Source: Dinoroseobacter sp965279125 (GTDB lineage: Bacteria; Pseudomonadota; Alphaproteobacteria; Rhodobacterales; Rhodobacteraceae). Taken from it: a stretch of 64,000 nt of DNA. Location: assembly GCA_965279125.1 (NCBI GenBank), contig CBDIHL010000031.1, forward strand, positions 1-64,000. Direction: 5' to 3'. The number at the start of each line of letters is the position of its first letter. Positions within the stretch are counted from its first letter, which is position 1. Positions 36,461 to 43,913 of this stretch are shown here, piece by piece. A program made the position numbers and the translations under genes. The notes under the pieces are model-generated. The model ran no database searches. It was not told the origin of the DNA and was given only the letters and a program-made list of their open reading frames with translations.

Positions 36461-37543
36461 GCTTCGTAGGCCCGTCTGCGCCATGGCGATGCTCATCTCG
36501 TCGCTGAGAACATCCCACAGGCGGTGAAGCCCCTCTTCGCCGCCTGCGGCCATCGCAAATTGCAGGATGCGGCCAAGGAACACGAAATCCGCGCCTTGGC
36601 TGAGGGCTTTCAGGGCGTCCTCGCCCGACCGGATGCCACTGTCGAAGAACAGCGGGAAGTCGTCGCCGAGGGCCTTGCGGATTGCGGGCAGGACGGAGAT
36701 TGGGGCAGGCGCACTGTCAAGCTGCCGCGCGCCGTGGCTTGAGACCTGGATCGCATCGACGCCTGCGGCCTTCAGGGGCACCGCGTCCTCCACATCGAGC
36801 ACACCCTTGACGACCAGCTTGCCCGGCCAGATCTCGCGCATTCTCGCCAGCGTATCCCACGTCGCGCGCGCGCGGCTTTCGGTGCGGTCGAACGCATACC
36901 CCTCCATCAGGAAATTCGCCATCTGCGGCTTACCCATGGCCAGCGAGCCTAGCGACCAGCGCGGGTGCAGGGCGAAGTCGACAAACTGCATCGGTCCGAT
37001 CTTGAAGGGCATCTTGAACCCATGGCGCAACTCGCGCGGGCGGCGACCAACTTCGGGCACATCGACGGTGACGACCAAGGTCTCGTAGCCCGCCGCCTTC
37101 GCGCGCTCGACCAACTTAAACGTCCCCGTCCCATCGCCGCTGAAATAAAGCTGGAACCACGCGAGGCCGTCCGAGGCCTCGATCATCGTTTCCAAAGGCG
37201 TGGAGGCCACGGTGGAAACCCCAACTGGCACGCGGTATTTCGCCCCAAGCCGCGCCAGCATCAAATCAGCCCCCGGCGCAGACAGATTGCACATGCCCAT
37301 CGGCGCGATGCCAAACGGGCGCTGGGCGTCGGCGCCAAACAGGGTCACAGCAAGCGAGCGCTCGCTCACATCGCGCAAAATCCGCGGGCGCAGGGTGATC
37401 GCATCAAGTGCTGCGCGATTGCGCGCGGCCCCGACCTCGCGCCCGGCGGCCCCATCGATGTAGTCAAATATCATCCACGGCAGACGCCGTTTGGCGAGCC
37501 GCCGCGCATCCTCGGCTGAGTGGATATGCGCGGCGGCTCCCAT
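36446..37543 (-). CDS. FMN-dependent alpha-hydroxy acid dehydrogenase/oxidase (LldD-like)
   Basis: 365 residues from the ATG at 37543; the open frame continues upstream over comE and is not used. FMN-binding TIM barrel of the L-lactate dehydrogenase/glycolate oxidase family: FDYIDGAAGREV near the N-terminus, FQLYFSGDGTG, the Lys in GKLVVKGVLDVEDA, the catalytic His and Arg in SSHGARQLDSAPAP, and DSGIRSGEDALKAL. These enzymes oxidise 2-hydroxyacids to 2-oxoacids. It lies 5 bp after comE in an HpsN/ComDE operon, so (R)- or (S)-sulfolactate is a likely substrate. Its 3' end overlaps the convergent copper oxidase gene. Confidence 0.85.
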   Translation of the reverse strand: MGAAAHIHSAEDARRLAKRRLPWMIFDYIDGAAGREVGAARNRAALDAITLRPRILRDVSERSLAVTLFGADAQRPFGIAPMGMCNLSAPGADLMLARLGAKYRVPVGVSTVASTPLETMIEASDGLAWFQLYFSGDGTGTFKLVERAKAAGYETLVVTVDVPEVGRRPRELRHGFKMPFKIGPMQFVDFALHPRWSLGSLAMGKPQMANFLMEGYAFDRTESRARATWDTLARMREIWPGKLVVKGVLDVEDAVPLKAAGVDAIQVSSHGARQLDSAPAPISVLPAIRKALGDDFPLFFDSGIRSGEDALKALSQGADFVFLGRILQFAMAAGGEEGLHRLWDVLSDEMSIAMAQTGLRSLGEL

Positions 37544-37548
37544 TCTTA

Positions 37549-38103
37549 TCAGGCTTTCACGGCTTCCATGAAGCGGTGACGGATCACGACCGGATCCATC
37601 GTGATCACCGGCAGCTTGATGTTGCCGCTGTCGCATTTCACCACGATCACCGTCATCTTCTTGCTGTCGATGGCCGCTTGAAGGGTCTTGCCCGCATCGA
37701 CGTCCTGACAGACGACGACGTTCTCGCACCCGCAAGCCACAGCGACTTTTTCCAGCTTGGTCTTCATGCCCGCATAGGTCGGTTGATCGCCGGTGGAGCC
37801 GTAAGACCCGTTGTCGATGATCATCAGGATATAGTTATCGGCCACGTTGTTGGCGATGGTCGGCAAGGTGCCAAGGTTGGTCAGGACCGAGCCGTCGCCG
37901 TCAATCGAGATGACGGTTTTGTCTTGGCTCAGCGCCAGACCCAGACCGATGGAGGACGACAGCCCCATAGTGCCGAGCATGTAGAAGTTACGTTCGTTAT
38001 CGTCGATCATGTGCAGCTCTTGGCTGGGCAGACCGATGTTGCAGACGACAAGGTGCGGGTTCAGGATAGGCGCGATCTCGCGCAGGATTTCAGAACGGAT
38101 CAT
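37549..38103 (-). CDS. comE: Sulfopyruvate decarboxylase beta subunit-like protein
   Basis: 184 residues from the ATG at 38103, overlapping comD by 4 bp. This is the pyrimidine-pyrophosphate domain half of a split thiamine diphosphate decarboxylase: GTMGLSSSIGLGLALSQ then the ThDP/Mg motif GDGSVLTNLGTL through IIDNGSYGSTGDQPTY. Sulfopyruvate decarboxylase makes sulfoacetaldehyde and CO2. The homologous phosphonopyruvate decarboxylase is usually a single chain, so the split form plus the neighbours favours sulfopyruvate. Confidence 0.85.
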   Translation of the reverse strand: MIRSEILREIAPILNPHLVVCNIGLPSQELHMIDDNERNFYMLGTMGLSSSIGLGLALSQDKTVISIDGDGSVLTNLGTLPTIANNVADNYILMIIDNGSYGSTGDQPTYAGMKTKLEKVAVACGCENVVVCQDVDAGKTLQAAIDSKKMTVIVVKCDSGNIKLPVITMDPVVIRHRFMEAVKA

Positions 38104-38606
38104 TGGTCGCCGTAGCCTCCCCAGAAGTTGGCGTCGGTCAGGATGGCGACCGGCTTGTTGCACATGAAGGTGTATTTGAGGATGTTGTCGAACTCCTCCA
38201 CGTCCTTTTGCCAATGGAAGTGGTAGGTGGGAATGTTCATCTGCGCCAGAAGCGCTTTGGTGTGCACGGCCATCTCGACCTGACAGGCCACAGGCTCACG
38301 CAGCTCGCCGCGATACGAGATGATCATCGGCAGAGGCATTCGGTAGTATTGCGTGAGCGTCGCCAGCGTGTTGATCGTCACACCGATGGCGGTGTTTTGC
38401 ATGATGATCGCCGGACGCTTGCCGCCCATGAAGGCACCCGCGCACAGGCCCATGCCCTCGTCTTCTTTGTTGGAGGGGATGTGGAAGATATCATCGCGCT
38501 GCTCGATCTCTTCGATCACACCGGCCAGCTGCTTGCAGGGCACGGTGGTCACGAAAGAGACGTCGTTGGCGACAAGATCATCGGCGATCTTCTTGTCGAT
38601 GTTCAT
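38100..38606 (-). CDS. comD: Sulfopyruvate decarboxylase alpha subunit-like protein
   Basis: 168 residues from the ATG at 38606. The N-terminal ThDP-binding (PYR) half of the decarboxylase: SFVTTVPCKQLAGVIEEIEQ, and the conserved Glu in SNKEDEGMGLCAGAFMGGK that activates thiamine diphosphate. It pairs with the comE product. It is 35 bp downstream of the MDR gene in the same minus-strand operon. Confidence 0.86.
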   Translation of the reverse strand: MNIDKKIADDLVANDVSFVTTVPCKQLAGVIEEIEQRDDIFHIPSNKEDEGMGLCAGAFMGGKRPAIIMQNTAIGVTINTLATLTQYYRMPLPMIISYRGELREPVACQVEMAVHTKALLAQMNIPTYHFHWQKDVEEFDNILKYTFMCNKPVAILTDANFWGGYGDQ

Positions 38607-38641
38607 AAGGTTTGCCTTTCGGGTTGAGGTGGTCGGGGCGC

Positions 38642-39622
38642 TTAGGCCCACGGATCCAGAATGATTTTAGGGGATGCGACACGGCCCGCGCGCAGGTCTT
38701 GGAAGGCCTTGAAGCCATCCGCGAGGGACCGCGTCTCGAACCAGTCGAGCGGCCCGAGGCGGTCGTCGAAAATGGCTTGGGCCGTATCGCGGAAATCTTG
38801 CGCGGTGTAGGTATAGGTCCCGATGAAGGTGATCTCCTGCAAGGTCATGCGGCGGATATCGAGGCCACCTGCATCCTCGCCCAGCCCCACATGCGCGATC
38901 ACCCCGCCGGGGGATGCGAGCGCCGAGGCGGTGGCGCGGGTTGCCGCGTATCCGACCGCGTCGATGACGACGGGGAACTGGCCCTCGGGGGAGGCGGTTG
39001 TGGTCTGGTGGCAGGTCTCGGACAAGAAGGCGCGGCGGGCATTGTTCGGCTCAGCGATTGTCACGTCCTCGATGCCCATGGCTTTGAGCGCGAGGGCTGC
39101 GGCCAGCCCAATCGCGCCGCCCCCGATCACCAGCGCGCGTTTGTCCATGCTCGGATGCAGGGCCGCAAGCGCGAGGCGGGCGGCATGCCAGGACACAGCC
39201 AGCGGCTCGGCCAGCGCGGCTTTTTCCAAAGGCACCGCATCGGGCACCACCACGAGGTTGCGCCACGGCATCGAGACGTATTGCGCAAACGCCCCCTCGC
39301 GCGGCTGCATGGAGATGATCTGGCGATCCGGGTCAAGGTTCTCGCGACCTGCGCGGGCAGCCGTACTCTCGGGGTCCGTGACCAGTGGATTGATCGTGAC
39401 GCGGGTGCCATCCTGCTCGCCGCCGACAATCACGCCAGCGGCCTCATGCCCGAGGATCAGCGGCGCAGGGCGGCGCGCATCATGGCCGAGATAGGCGTGC
39501 ATGTCCGACCCGCAAATGCCCACGGAGGCGACCTTGATCAGATGCTCGCCCGCGCGGACCACAGGATCAGCCACATCGCGAAACCCGAGCGTTTCCACCC
39601 CATCATACACAAGCGCTTTCAT
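38642..39622 (-). CDS. Zinc-type alcohol dehydrogenase (MDR), DHPS racemising partner candidate
   Basis: 326 residues from the ATG at 39622; upstream frame overlaps the SDR gene. Medium-chain dehydrogenase with catalytic zinc ligands C37 (VGICGSDMHAY) and H59-E60 (LGHEAAG) and a Rossmann motif VIGGGAIGLAAALAL. The structural-zinc loop is present in outline but its four Cys are replaced by D83, S86, A89 and D97. Adjacent to SDR and hpsN-like genes, it could take part in 2-oxidation and racemisation of dihydroxypropanesulfonate, as the HpsO/HpsP pair does. Which letter it corresponds to is not assigned. Confidence 0.82.
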   Translation of the reverse strand: MKALVYDGVETLGFRDVADPVVRAGEHLIKVASVGICGSDMHAYLGHDARRPAPLILGHEAAGVIVGGEQDGTRVTINPLVTDPESTAARAGRENLDPDRQIISMQPREGAFAQYVSMPWRNLVVVPDAVPLEKAALAEPLAVSWHAARLALAALHPSMDKRALVIGGGAIGLAAALALKAMGIEDVTIAEPNNARRAFLSETCHQTTTASPEGQFPVVIDAVGYAATRATASALASPGGVIAHVGLGEDAGGLDIRRMTLQEITFIGTYTYTAQDFRDTAQAIFDDRLGPLDWFETRSLADGFKAFQDLRAGRVASPKIILDPWA

Positions 39623-40380
39623 TTCGCGGTGAACCCCCCGTCGACCATCAGGACCTGTCCCGTAACATAGCTGGACGCGTCCGAGCACAGAAACAGAACC
39701 GGCCCGTCGATATCTTCCAAGCGGCCATTGCGCCCCATACAGGTCTGTGCGGCATTGCGCGCGGCGCGCTCGGGGTCGTCGAACACGGCCGCCGTCAGCT
39801 CGGTCGGGAAGAACCCCGGACCGATGGCGTTGGCGGTGATGCCGTGGGGCGACCATGCCTCGGCCATCGCGCGGGTCAACTGCCCGATCCCGCCCTTGGT
39901 GGCCCCGTAGGCGATGCCGCCGGGAAAGGCGCGGGTGGTTTGCAGCGAGGCGAAATTGACGATCCGACCCCAGCCTTTGGCCTTCATGGCCGGGACCAGC
40001 GCTTGGCTGAGGAAAAACGGCGCCGACAGGTTCAGCGCCAGCGTCTGATCCCAGCCCTCGGGTGTGACGTCATCGGCGGTCTCGCGGGTATTCACACCCG
40101 CCGCGTGGATCACGATATCGGGCGCGCCAAACGGGGCGCTGATTGCCTCGGCCAGCCCCGCAATCCCGCCGCGATCCGCCACATCGCCCACCACGAAATC
40201 CGCCGGTGCGCCGATCTCCGCGGCCATGCCTTCCAGCGCGTCTTGCCTGCGCGCCACGCCCACGACCTTTGCGCCCGCCTCGGCCAAGGCAATCGCCGCG
40301 CGCCTGCCAAGGCCAGAGCTGGCCCCGGTGATGCAGGCCACGCGGCCCGACAGATCGAAGAGGGCGGCTGGATCAGCCAT
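39619..40380 (-). CDS. Short-chain dehydrogenase/reductase, DHPS racemising partner candidate
   Basis: 253 residues from the ATG at 40380, which shares a base with the hpsN stop (TAATG). Classical SDR: cofactor motif TGASSGLG at residues 18-25, NAG-like AAGVN, and the catalytic YxxxK in AYGATKGG preceded by Ser in NFASLQ. C-terminal VTGQVLMVDGGFT is typical. Paired with an MDR gene next door, it fits the two dehydrogenases that interconvert DHPS enantiomers via the 2-ketone in known hps loci. Confidence 0.85.
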   Translation of the reverse strand: MADPAALFDLSGRVACITGASSGLGRRAAIALAEAGAKVVGVARRQDALEGMAAEIGAPADFVVGDVADRGGIAGLAEAISAPFGAPDIVIHAAGVNTRETADDVTPEGWDQTLALNLSAPFFLSQALVPAMKAKGWGRIVNFASLQTTRAFPGGIAYGATKGGIGQLTRAMAEAWSPHGITANAIGPGFFPTELTAAVFDDPERAARNAAQTCMGRNGRLEDIDGPVLFLCSDASSYVTGQVLMVDGGFTAK

Positions 40381-41687
40381 TAGCCATCTGCCGACAGATC
40401 GAAGTTTTCGCCGGGGAAGTATTTGGCAAGGCGCACATCGGCGGCGCGGGCATGGCCCTCCATCCCTTCCAGCCGCGAGATCCGGGCGGTGGCTTGGGCC
40501 ACGCGCTTGGAGCCGTCGCGCGTTGCGCGCTGCCATGTGACGATCTTCATGAACTTGTGGATGCTGAGGCCACCAGTATAGCCCGCAGCACCGGAGGTCG
40601 GCAAAACGTGGTTGGTGCCCGAGGCCTTGTCGCCATAGGACACGGTGGTTTCCTCGCCCAGAAACAGCGAGCCGTAGCAGGTCAGGCGCTTGAGCCACCA
40701 GTCCAGATCATCGGCCTGCACGGTCAAATGCTCGGGCGCGTACTCATCCGAGCAGGCCGCCATGTCTTCGCGGTCTGCACACACGATCACCTCGGCATAA
40801 TCACGCCACGCGGCAAAGGCGTTGTCGCGGTTCACCTCTGGCAGATCCTCGATCAGGCCGGGGACGAGGTCCATGACCTTCTCCGCCAGCGCGCGGTCAT
40901 CGGTGACCAGCCAGACAGGCGAGTTGTAGCCATGCTCGGCTTGGCTGACGAGGTCTGTGGCCACCACATGCGCATCCGCCGTTTTGTCGGCCAAAACCAG
41001 ACTGTCGGTAGGACCTGCGATCATATCGATGCCGACGCGCCCGAAGAGGATGCGCTTGGCCTCGGCCACGAACTGGTTGCCGGGGCCGACGAGGATATTG
41101 GCCTCGGGCAGCCCGAACAGACCAAAGGTCATCGCCGCCACGCCCTGCACACCGCCCATGGCGAGGATTTTGTCGGCGCCGCAGATATGCGCGGCATAGA
41201 TAATCGCGGGGTTCACGCCGACGCCGGGGCGCGGGGGGGAGCAGGCGGTGATGTGGCCGCAGCCTGCCACTTTCGCAGTCGTCACGGTCATGATGGCGCT
41301 GGCGATATGGCTGTAGCGCCCGCCGGGCACATAGCAGCCGGCCGCGTCAACCGGGATGGCTTTCTGGCCTGCGACAAATCCCGGCTCGATCTCCATCTCG
41401 ACATCCGAGACGGTGGATTTCTGCAACTCGGCAAAGCGGCGGACGTTGTCATGGGCAAAGCGAATGTCGGCTTTCAGCTTCTCGGGCACCTGCGCGCAAG
41501 CGGCCTCAATCTCGTCTGCGCTGAGCATCACGCTGCCCTCGTAGCGGTCGAACTTCGCGGCGTATTCCATGGCCTTCGCGTCGCCGCCCGCTTCAATCTC
41601 GTCGAGGATGGTTTTGACGATCTGGTGGGTCTCGGTCGCGTCGGAGGCAGAGGTCAGCGTGGCGGTCTTGAGGTAGTCGCGGGGCAT
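40380..41687 (-). CDS. hpsN: Sulfopropanediol 3-dehydrogenase-like protein (histidinol dehydrogenase family)
   Basis: 435 residues. A histidinol dehydrogenase homologue: YVPGGRYSHIASAIMT, GPGNQFVAEAKRILFG, DMIAGPTDSLVLAD, and EYAPEHL with the catalytic Glu-His pair. The GRYSH variant and its place in a catabolic operon with SDR, MDR and comDE separate it from biosynthetic HisD. HpsN oxidises (R)-2,3-dihydroxypropane-1-sulfonate to (R)-sulfolactate with NAD+. First gene of the minus-strand operon, facing the LacI gene across a palindromic operator. Confidence 0.85.
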   Translation of the reverse strand: MPRDYLKTATLTSASDATETHQIVKTILDEIEAGGDAKAMEYAAKFDRYEGSVMLSADEIEAACAQVPEKLKADIRFAHDNVRRFAELQKSTVSDVEMEIEPGFVAGQKAIPVDAAGCYVPGGRYSHIASAIMTVTTAKVAGCGHITACSPPRPGVGVNPAIIYAAHICGADKILAMGGVQGVAAMTFGLFGLPEANILVGPGNQFVAEAKRILFGRVGIDMIAGPTDSLVLADKTADAHVVATDLVSQAEHGYNSPVWLVTDDRALAEKVMDLVPGLIEDLPEVNRDNAFAAWRDYAEVIVCADREDMAACSDEYAPEHLTVQADDLDWWLKRLTCYGSLFLGEETTVSYGDKASGTNHVLPTSGAAGYTGGLSIHKFMKIVTWQRATRDGSKRVAQATARISRLEGMEGHARAADVRLAKYFPGENFDLSADG

Positions 41688-41787
41688 GGGGCAGGGGTCC
41701 TATCTGGGTCTTCGGGGCCGCAAGGTCGGGCCGCGCGAGTCGGAGTGCTCAAAATCTATGCTTTGTTGTAAGGGCATGCCGACTGAA

Positions 41788-41801
41788 TGCAAGCGCTTAC
41801 A
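41788..41801. promoter_or_regulatory. LacI-family operator
   Basis: TGCAAGCGCTTACA, a near-perfect palindrome around the central CG, the hallmark of LacI/GalR operators (TGtAAGCGCTTnCA). It lies in the 176-bp divergent gap between hpsN (start 41687) and the lacI-type gene (start 41864). It probably lets that regulator control both genes. Confidence 0.8.
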
Positions 41802-41863
41802 TTTAGTTGGTCCGTTTTGGCGAACCTGCTAGGCTGCCTTGGTAAGTGTTCCGAAAGATCTGG

Positions 41864-42904
41864 ATGTCCGCGTCATTATCAGCCCCCACCCTCGAGGATG
41901 TCGCCAAGCGCGCGGGCGTGTCGACGGCCACGGTTTCGCGCTGTCTGAACGCGCCGGACAAGGTCGTTGAGAAGACCCGCACGCGCGTGATGGAAGCGGT
42001 GAGTGCTCTTGGCTACACCCCGAACTTCGCCGCGCGGGTGATGGCTGCAAAGCGCACCTTCACCATCGGTGCGATCATCCCGACGATGGAAAATGCGATA
42101 TTCGCCAAAGGCTTACAGGCTTTTCAGGAGGAGTTGCAGGCGGGCGGCTACACGCTTCTGGTGGCCAGCTCCGCCTATCGGCCCGAGCTGGAGATGGAAC
42201 AAATCCGGTCCCTCGTCGCGCGCGGTGCCGATGGCTTGTTGCTGATCGGGTATGAGCGCGCCGATGACGTCTACGCCTATCTGGCGCGCCAGAACGTGCC
42301 CGCCTTGGCCGCGTGGACCTACCGCGAGACCGCGCCGATTCCGTCGGTGGGCTTTGACAACGGCGCGGCGATGCAGGCGGTGGCCGAGGCGGTCTTGGCG
42401 CAGGGGCATATAAGGCTTGCGGTGATTTCGGGCATTCGCGAGGGCAATGACCGGGTCCAAGACCGGATAGAGGGGGTGCGCGCGGCCCTCAGCGCCCACG
42501 GGTTGGATGCGGGCGCGTTGCCGGTGATCGAGACGGTCTATGATTTTGAAAGCGGCGCGCGGGCAATGCGGCAGCTGATGGAACTCGCCAACCCGCCCAC
42601 GGCAGTGCTGTGCGTGAACGATGTGCTGGCGGTTGGCGCGCTCTATGCCGCGCGTGACTTGGGCTTTGATGTGCCGGGCGATGTGTCCATCACCGGCTTT
42701 GACGATATCGAGCTGGCCGAGATCGTGCGCCCGGCCTTGACCACAGTGCATGTCCCACACCGCCGGATGGGGCGCGAGGCGGCGAAGGCGCTGATCGCGA
42801 TGGTCGAGCGGAAGGGCGACGTGGCCTCGGTGCAGCTGGAGACCTCGATCTGCACGCGCGCGACACTCGGGCCCGTTCCTAAGCGCCCAAACTCAGATAG
42901 CTGA
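41864..42904 (+). CDS. LacI family transcriptional regulator
   Basis: 346 residues from the ATG at 41864; a GTG at 41846 (adding MFRKIW) is an alternative with no better ribosome site. The LacI HTH is clear (TLEDVAKRAGVSTATVSRCLN), followed by the hinge and a periplasmic-binding-protein-like effector domain (SITGFDDIELAEIVRPALTT near the end). It is divergent from the hpsN operon and close to a LacI-type palindrome, so it is the likely local repressor. Effector unknown; DHPS or sulfolactate is a guess. Confidence 0.92.
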   Translation: MSASLSAPTLEDVAKRAGVSTATVSRCLNAPDKVVEKTRTRVMEAVSALGYTPNFAARVMAAKRTFTIGAIIPTMENAIFAKGLQAFQEELQAGGYTLLVASSAYRPELEMEQIRSLVARGADGLLLIGYERADDVYAYLARQNVPALAAWTYRETAPIPSVGFDNGAAMQAVAEAVLAQGHIRLAVISGIREGNDRVQDRIEGVRAALSAHGLDAGALPVIETVYDFESGARAMRQLMELANPPTAVLCVNDVLAVGALYAARDLGFDVPGDVSITGFDDIELAEIVRPALTTVHVPHRRMGREAAKALIAMVERKGDVASVQLETSICTRATLGPVPKRPNSDS

Positions 42905-43913
42905 TCCCCGCAAGGATCACGCCTGCCAGAAACAGCGTCTCGGCGGTGATCAACACGATGGGCATGGGTCCAAGTTGCAGCACGTTCTTGATGTCGGTCT
43001 TCATGCCCACCGCCGCGATGGCCGTCAGCAGCGCCCAGCTGGACAGGCTCGCGAGAAAATCGCCCAGCCATGCCGGGATCAACCCGAAGGAATTCAGCAC
43101 CGCCAGCGCCAGAAAGCCGACCACGAAGCCGGGGATCAGGGGCGGGCGCTTGCCGTCGATGGGTGCTTCCGAGGCGCGCCACCACAGCGCGATGATCACC
43201 ACGATGGGGGCGAGGAAGGACACGCGGATCAGTTTGACGAGGGTTGAGGTCTCGCCTGCCGTCTCGGATATGGAAAATCCCGCGCCGACCACTTGGGCCA
43301 CATCATGCACGGTCGCGCCGATAAAGGCCCCGGCGGTCACGTCATCAAAGCCGAGATAGTTCGTCAGGATCGGGTAGAGGATCATCGCGATGGTGGACAA
43401 AAGCGTCACGCCGAGGACGGTGAACAGCAAGTTCCGCTCGGATTTCTCGTCACTTGGTAAGACGGCGGCAATCGCCATCGCGGCCGAGGCCCCGCAGATC
43501 GCGACGGCCCCGGCGGTCAGGATCGCAAAGCGCGGGCCTTGGCCGATGAAGCGCGCGAGGATCACGCCAAACAGGATCGTGGTGGCAGTGCCCGCGATCA
43601 GAAGCGCGATCATCTCCCAGCCCAGCGACACGATCATCTCGGCGCTGATCCGCGCGCCAAGGATCGCCACGCCGAAGCGCAAAACGGTGCGGGCGGTGAA
43701 GTTAATGCCTTGCGCCGTCTTGCCCGGCTCGCTGAGGAAGTTGAGCGCGATGCCAAAGAGAAGCGCCATCAGCATGGCGGGGGCGGCGTAATGCTCGGCC
43801 ACGAACTGTGCAGCAAGACCGACGAGGATCGCGACGATCAGCCCGGGCCAGAGCAGTTTGAACGCGGCAATGCGCTCGGCGAGCGGCATGCGGAATTGTG
43901 CGGTGAGGCTCAT
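42879..43913 (-). CDS. YeiH/UPF0324 membrane protein, putative sulfite/sulfate exporter
   Basis: 344 residues from the ATG at 43913, about 10 membrane helices. UPF0324 features include PAMLMALLFGIALNFLS, FGVAILGARIS, ICGASAAMAIAAVL and GATVHDVAQVVGAGFS. Members of this family (TauZ/CuyZ type) are found in taurine and other sulfonate degradation loci and are proposed to export sulfite or sulfate. That context is matched here. Its ATG overlaps the GMC gene stop; the 3' end overlaps lacI convergently by 26 bp. Confidence 0.8.
   Translation of the reverse strand: MSLTAQFRMPLAERIAAFKLLWPGLIVAILVGLAAQFVAEHYAAPAMLMALLFGIALNFLSEPGKTAQGINFTARTVLRFGVAILGARISAEMIVSLGWEMIALLIAGTATTILFGVILARFIGQGPRFAILTAGAVAICGASAAMAIAAVLPSDEKSERNLLFTVLGVTLLSTIAMILYPILTNYLGFDDVTAGAFIGATVHDVAQVVGAGFSISETAGETSTLVKLIRVSFLAPIVVIIALWWRASEAPIDGKRPPLIPGFVVGFLALAVLNSFGLIPAWLGDFLASLSSWALLTAIAAVGMKTDIKNVLQLGPMPIVLITAETLFLAGVILAGISYLSLGA

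Noticed and set aside
40452..41771. 439-codon plus-strand frame opposite hpsN
   Set aside because: Lies antisense to a complete histidinol dehydrogenase-family gene and crosses the LacI operator region; no domain recognised.
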